Positions 63,070 to 64,000 of a stretch of DNA of 64,000 nt are shown here, piece by piece. The stretch lies in contig QVRM01000283.1 of assembly GCA_003439945.1 (NCBI GenBank), positions 248,001 through 312,000 on the forward strand, in the 5' to 3' direction. This stretch comes from Dermanyssus gallinae. Taxonomy: Eukaryota > Arthropoda > Arachnida > Mesostigmata > Dermanyssidae. The notes under the pieces are model-generated. The model made no database searches. It was not told the origin of the DNA and saw nothing but the letters and a program-made list of their open reading frames with translations. The position numbers and the translations under genes were made by a program. The number at the start of each line of letters is the position of its first letter. Position 1 is the stretch's first letter.

Positions 63070-63351
63070 TATAACTTTGCAATTAGTTATATTGCTATCC
63101 AAGAGCAGTTGATGTTCCAGATGAGTAACATTAAGACGCGAGTAAGAGCCGCGATCGATTCAATAATATAGCTTTTAATAGCAAATAGCTTTAGGACATT
63201 CCCTCACCGCAGCTGTAACTTTGCAATTAGTTATGTCTATCCAGGAGCAGTTGATGTCCCAGATGAGTAACATTAAGGAGCAGGCGCGAGTGAGAGCCGC
63301 GATCGATTCAATAAGCGGGAAATGGCTTAGAACATTCCCTCACCGCAGCTG
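63070..63351 (+). repeat. Tandem duplication inside retrotransposon coding sequence
   Basis: Units 63070-63215 and 63216-63351 both start with TAACTTTGCAATTAGTTAT and end in TTCCCTCACCGCAGCTG. They differ by several substitutions and small indels. The second unit keeps an open reading (MSIQEQLMSQMSNIK and on) that leads into the polyprotein C-terminus; the first is broken. Confidence 0.9.
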
Positions 63352-63956
63352 GGGGCAGTGCTAGACAATACCACACTCCGCATCGTCTCCGGTCTGCATT
63401 TAGGGAAATCAGACTCCTTCGCACATAATTGTGCAAGATGTGACAAACATCGTCCACGGGTGAGCATGCCTTTGCTTGCAAGAGAAACGCTGGTAGCTTC
63501 ACAAGGCATTCGGCTCTGAGCGACGTAATCTACCGCGCAATGCAATCGGTCCACATACCTGTAGTCAAAGAGCCGTTCGGTCTGCCTCCATACAGCCAAT
63601 TGCGTCCGGATGGCCTGACTTTAATTCCACGGACTGAAGGCCATTGCTTCGTATACGAAGTCGCCGTGTCTTGCACGTTAGCTGTCTCGTATGCTCGCCA
63701 TGCAAGCCGGGCTAAGTACTGTGAACTAGTGCAAAACTTCATCGTTCAACTGATCGCTTTTGAGACATTGGGCCCAATTGAAAAAAATCTTAAGACATTT
63801 TCTGGCGAAGCTGGCAGCAGAGTCGCTGTGGCAACCGGTAATTGGAAGGCATGGCTGTTTATGTTACAGAGGATATCGATTGAAATTAAATGCGAAAACG
63901 CTGCGTCGATCATTGGTTCATTGCCCACGAGCAAGGGACTCGCTTTTCTGCAGTAG
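63070..63956 (+). pseudogene. Decayed C-terminus of a non-LTR retrotransposon polyprotein, copy 2
   Basis: The reading goes through RVRAAIDSISGKWLRTFPH (63260-63340), then in a shifted frame LDNTTLRIVSGLHLGKSD (about 63360-63415). It continues as LRPDGLTLIPRTEGHCFVYE, IVQLIAFETLGPIEKN and WLFMLQRISIEIK (63540-63956), ending at TAG. This is the same family as the copy at 14.9-15.9 kb, in a better preserved state. A 140-bp tandem duplication lies at its 5' side. The polymerase core is absent from this window. Confidence 0.75.
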
Positions 63957-64000
63957 TCGAGTTGGCGTCGAAATTCCATGTGCAATTGAAGGCCTTAATT

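Overview
This is a piece of a eukaryotic nuclear genome, most likely from an arthropod. A parasitiform mite or tick is my best guess, but the sequence alone does not prove it. Long spliceosomal introns with GT/AG ends, tRNA-derived SINEs, non-LTR retrotransposons and mariner DNA transposons are all present. There are no operons and no intact bacterial-type genes. Long (TA)n arrays recur every few kilobases, and triplet repeats (CAA, CAG, CAT, GTT, GGT) are very dense. Most long open frames in the repeat tracts are low-complexity artefacts.

The only host gene I can assemble with confidence is an NDRG-family gene (N-myc downstream-regulated, relative of fly MESK2) on the + strand. Seven coding exons between 34102 and 42245 join in phase into a 388-residue protein. 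It has the alpha/beta-hydrolase-like NDR fold, a glycine where a hydrolase would have its nucleophile serine, and a basic/Ser-rich tail. Two short upstream ATG exons end at consensus donors in the right phase to extend the N-terminus: 3947-3993, about 30 kb upstream, and 31336-31358. A third possible first exon, ending at 21453, would be non-coding or carry an overlapping uORF. This suggests one gene with several promoters and a repeat-filled 5' region spanning most of the first 34 kb. The stop codon lies 6 bases before another donor, so there is probably a 3'-UTR intron (42252-42466) or an alternative C-terminus. The downstream exon carries an unexplained 324-codon Ser/Thr-rich frame (42720-43694).

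Layout: 1-1.5 kb unassigned; 1.6-4 kb repeat-rich promoter/5'UTR-like block; 4-19 kb intronic sequence with three old mariner relics (5.2, 7.8 and 16.3 kb), a decayed non-LTR element (14.9-15.9 kb) and SINEs; 19-32 kb GC-richer, triplet-repeat-dense DNA with candidate alternative first exons; 34-44.5 kb NDRG exons and 3' region; 44.5-51.3 kb AT-rich DNA with no recognised gene, including a fresh 0.2-kb tandem duplication; 51.7-60.6 kb a transposon cluster; 60.6-63 kb unassigned; 63.07 kb to the end a second decayed non-LTR C-terminus.

The transposon cluster holds a CR1-type LINE (ORF1 with a PHD-like zinc finger, ORF2 with endonuclease and reverse transcriptase), a full-length mariner with inverted repeats and TA flanks, and a dead reverse-transcriptase relic. 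The LINE and the mariner carry only a few lesions, mostly frameshifts, so both are probably young insertions.
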